DNA from: Ascarosepion bandense
Lineage: Eukaryota; Mollusca; Cephalopoda; Sepiida; Sepiidae
Direction of reading: 5' to 3'
DNA: 64,000 nt
NCBI GenBank assembly: GCA_037127315.1
Contig: JBBBDQ010000398.1
Span: forward strand, 5,625,001 to 5,689,000
Shown: one piece after another, positions 62,677 through 64,000 of the stretch
Layout of the letters: every line of letters begins with the position of its first letter
How positions within the stretch are numbered: the stretch's first letter is position 1
Translations under genes and position numbers: made by a program
The notes under the pieces: generated by a model
The model's input: only the letters and a program-made list of their open reading frames with translations
Databases searched by the model: none
Told to the model about the DNA's origin: nothing

Positions 62677-64000
62677 GTAATTGGAAGTTACGAACAAATT
62701 GGGAATACAGTAACTTTTCTTACATTTTGGATGGCAGTATATGTTGGACTTGGATACATATATACTTGTAAGACCCCCATGGGTCAACCCATTTTATAGG
62801 TCACCAATAGAAGGCTTAACCAATCAGGAAGCTCAAAATATTCAAAGCGACGTGTATAAAAGGCGGTCATATTTTTCCGAGTATTGAAGATCAAATTCGA
62901 TTCTGGACAGTGTCTGATTCGGGAGTGATAATCCTTGACGTTGTTTCGTTGAACAGATTACGTGCTGCGAGGATTTCTCTGTATCCATATAAATATGGCG
63001 GACATGCTCAGCAGATGACAAAAGGATACTTTATATCCAGGAACGTTACTTTCAATCTATTACTTTGTGACCATCATGGACTGTTGTTGCTATATAATAT
63101 ACATTCGGGAGATTGATTCTCTATTATAATCAATACATATTGATCCCTGCGCTTTATCCGTAAATTATGGCGAATTTTATCAACAGTGTACACAGTGGAT
63201 TATAAAAAGAATGCAGTTTACCTCTATGACATCATAAGTCCGTATATAACGCAGTGACATCGGGAAAAGATTTGAAACTCAGTCTCTTTTTACGCGACCC
63301 GATATATTTATCTGATGCAAAAGTGCTTAATCGGGAAAATTCTCTCTAATAAAAACCAGATTCAAGAATTCGTTGCAAATTTTATTCAAAGTTTGCGGAA
63401 TTTTCTTCTAAGTGATGTGGGATGAATGACAACTTGTCATTGCAAATAATTGTGAATATATAACCCAATAAAATGAAATTGTAATTTATTTTTTTAAAAA
63501 ATAAAAAAGATAAGCATGAACGGAAATTGCTTCTGACATGTCTTAATATTGGCAAATAGAAATTGCACCCTACGGCAACTTATTTTGATCTAGAAACGAA
63601 GCTTCTATCGAGAGAATAATTTCCGTAAGTATTGACGGGAAATGAGAACTTTTCAGAAATGCACCGCATAGACGAACCTCATCATTTAGCAAAAATAATG
63701 ACGAAAACCTCTGGGAAGACATTTCACAGAAGCTATTCGATCCCTTTCCGCAAATGCTGTGATTGCCTCTGTGATTATTTTTTCAAATCTGATTCACGAA
63801 AACAAAGTTTAAATATCTGTCCCCACCTCCACAATAGAAAGAAAAACATGATTTTACCTGAATTGAAATAAAACCAGAAAGCTTCTTAATTGTCAGATGC
63901 TTATTACCGTTTACACATTTGTAAAATATATTGCTTCTTATGAACACACGGGTGACGTTATGCAATCGCCGTAAAAGAAAAATTTGATGAAAAGACATTT
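62677..64000. other. Unique sequence without recognised genes or repeats
   Basis: Apart from the promoter-like module I see no repeat shared with the rest of the window and no recognisable protein. This is the longest stretch in the last 6 kb without transposon remnants, so it is the likeliest place for a host exon or UTR. Confidence 0.3.
62815..62865 (+). promoter_or_regulatory. CCAAT/TATA promoter-like module
   Basis: AACCAATCAGG at 62818-62828 lies 26 bases upstream of GTATAAAAGGCGG (62850-62862), the textbook order and spacing for a Pol II core promoter. An upstream CACCAATAGAAGG (62802) gives a second CCAAT. Start would be near 62882. No ATG-started frame of note follows in the next 300 bases, and a frame at 62910-63116 has only a GTG start. 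It may drive a non-coding transcript, a gene with its coding exon outside the window, or be part of an old element. Confidence 0.35.

Noticed and set aside
62910..63116. Frame beginning at GTG after the promoter-like module
   Set aside because: No ATG start in a eukaryotic context and no recognisable protein.
1..64000. CRISPR array, bacterial operon or plasmid features
   Set aside because: Tandem repeats here are microsatellites and satellites without unique spacers of uniform length, and the element content is metazoan.

Overview
The window looks like gene-poor intergenic DNA (or a very long intron) from a coleoid cephalopod, most likely an octopus. The reasons are the AT-rich sequence full of (TA)n, (CA)n and (TCTA)n microsatellites, at least eleven copies of a tRNA-derived SINE with the TGCGTTGTGGTGCAGTGG head, many truncated copies of one LINE, Penelope-like, Helitron and mariner remnants, and no open frame that reads as a conserved host gene. 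I found no intact protein-coding gene. Nearly every longer open frame is a decayed retroelement or transposase fragment, or translated microsatellite. The species call is inference.

Layout. 0-2 kb: an RTE-like reverse-transcriptase pseudogene split by a 745-bp miniature LTR element with a perfect 5-bp target duplication. 2.8-11.3 kb: 3' ends of a LINE (called LINE-D here), a tail-sharing SINE (E), three copies of a tRNA-headed element carrying a hammerhead ribozyme motif, a fold-back element and a tRNA-Leu-like sequence. 11.8-12.9 kb: a mariner fragment interrupted by a Helitron. 14.9-17.8 kb: a ribozyme element with two hammerheads 310 nt apart, then a Penelope-like element with inverted termini and a Helitron fragment inside. 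18.2-26.9 kb: SINE, LINE-D reverse-transcriptase domain, Helitrons, and a mariner pseudogene cut by a ribozyme element. 27.0-28.8 kb: tandem E elements. 31.7-39.4 kb: a pair of roughly 570-bp inverted repeats 6.5 kb apart. 39.6-42.2 kb: a cluster of LINE-D pieces in both orientations. 42.2-45.9 kb: a large fold-back, a Tc1-like MITE, SINEs and a Helitron. 46.9-59.1 kb: RTE-like remnants, a 1.3-kb pyrimidine tract, a mariner pseudogene interrupted by a SINE, a diverged ~108-bp satellite and an interrupted (TCTA)n field. 59.2-62.7 kb: fold-backs and a homogenised 260-bp tandem array. 62.7-64 kb: a CCAAT/TATA promoter-like module with no recognised gene.

The most interesting system is the family of tRNA-headed repeats (two subfamilies, six loci) that end in a type I hammerhead self-cleaving ribozyme: CUGAUGA core, 4-bp stem II with a UGAUA loop, GAAA, a very short stem III, cleavage after GUA or GUC, and stem I CCACA/UGUGG. 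One locus carries two hammerheads whose predicted cleavage sites are 310 nt apart around a tRNA-like Pol III promoter, the layout of a retrozyme or of the schistosome Sm-alpha repeat. Several elements are nested, which gives a relative insertion order: TRIM into RTE, Helitron into mariner, SINE into mariner, SINE into LINE.
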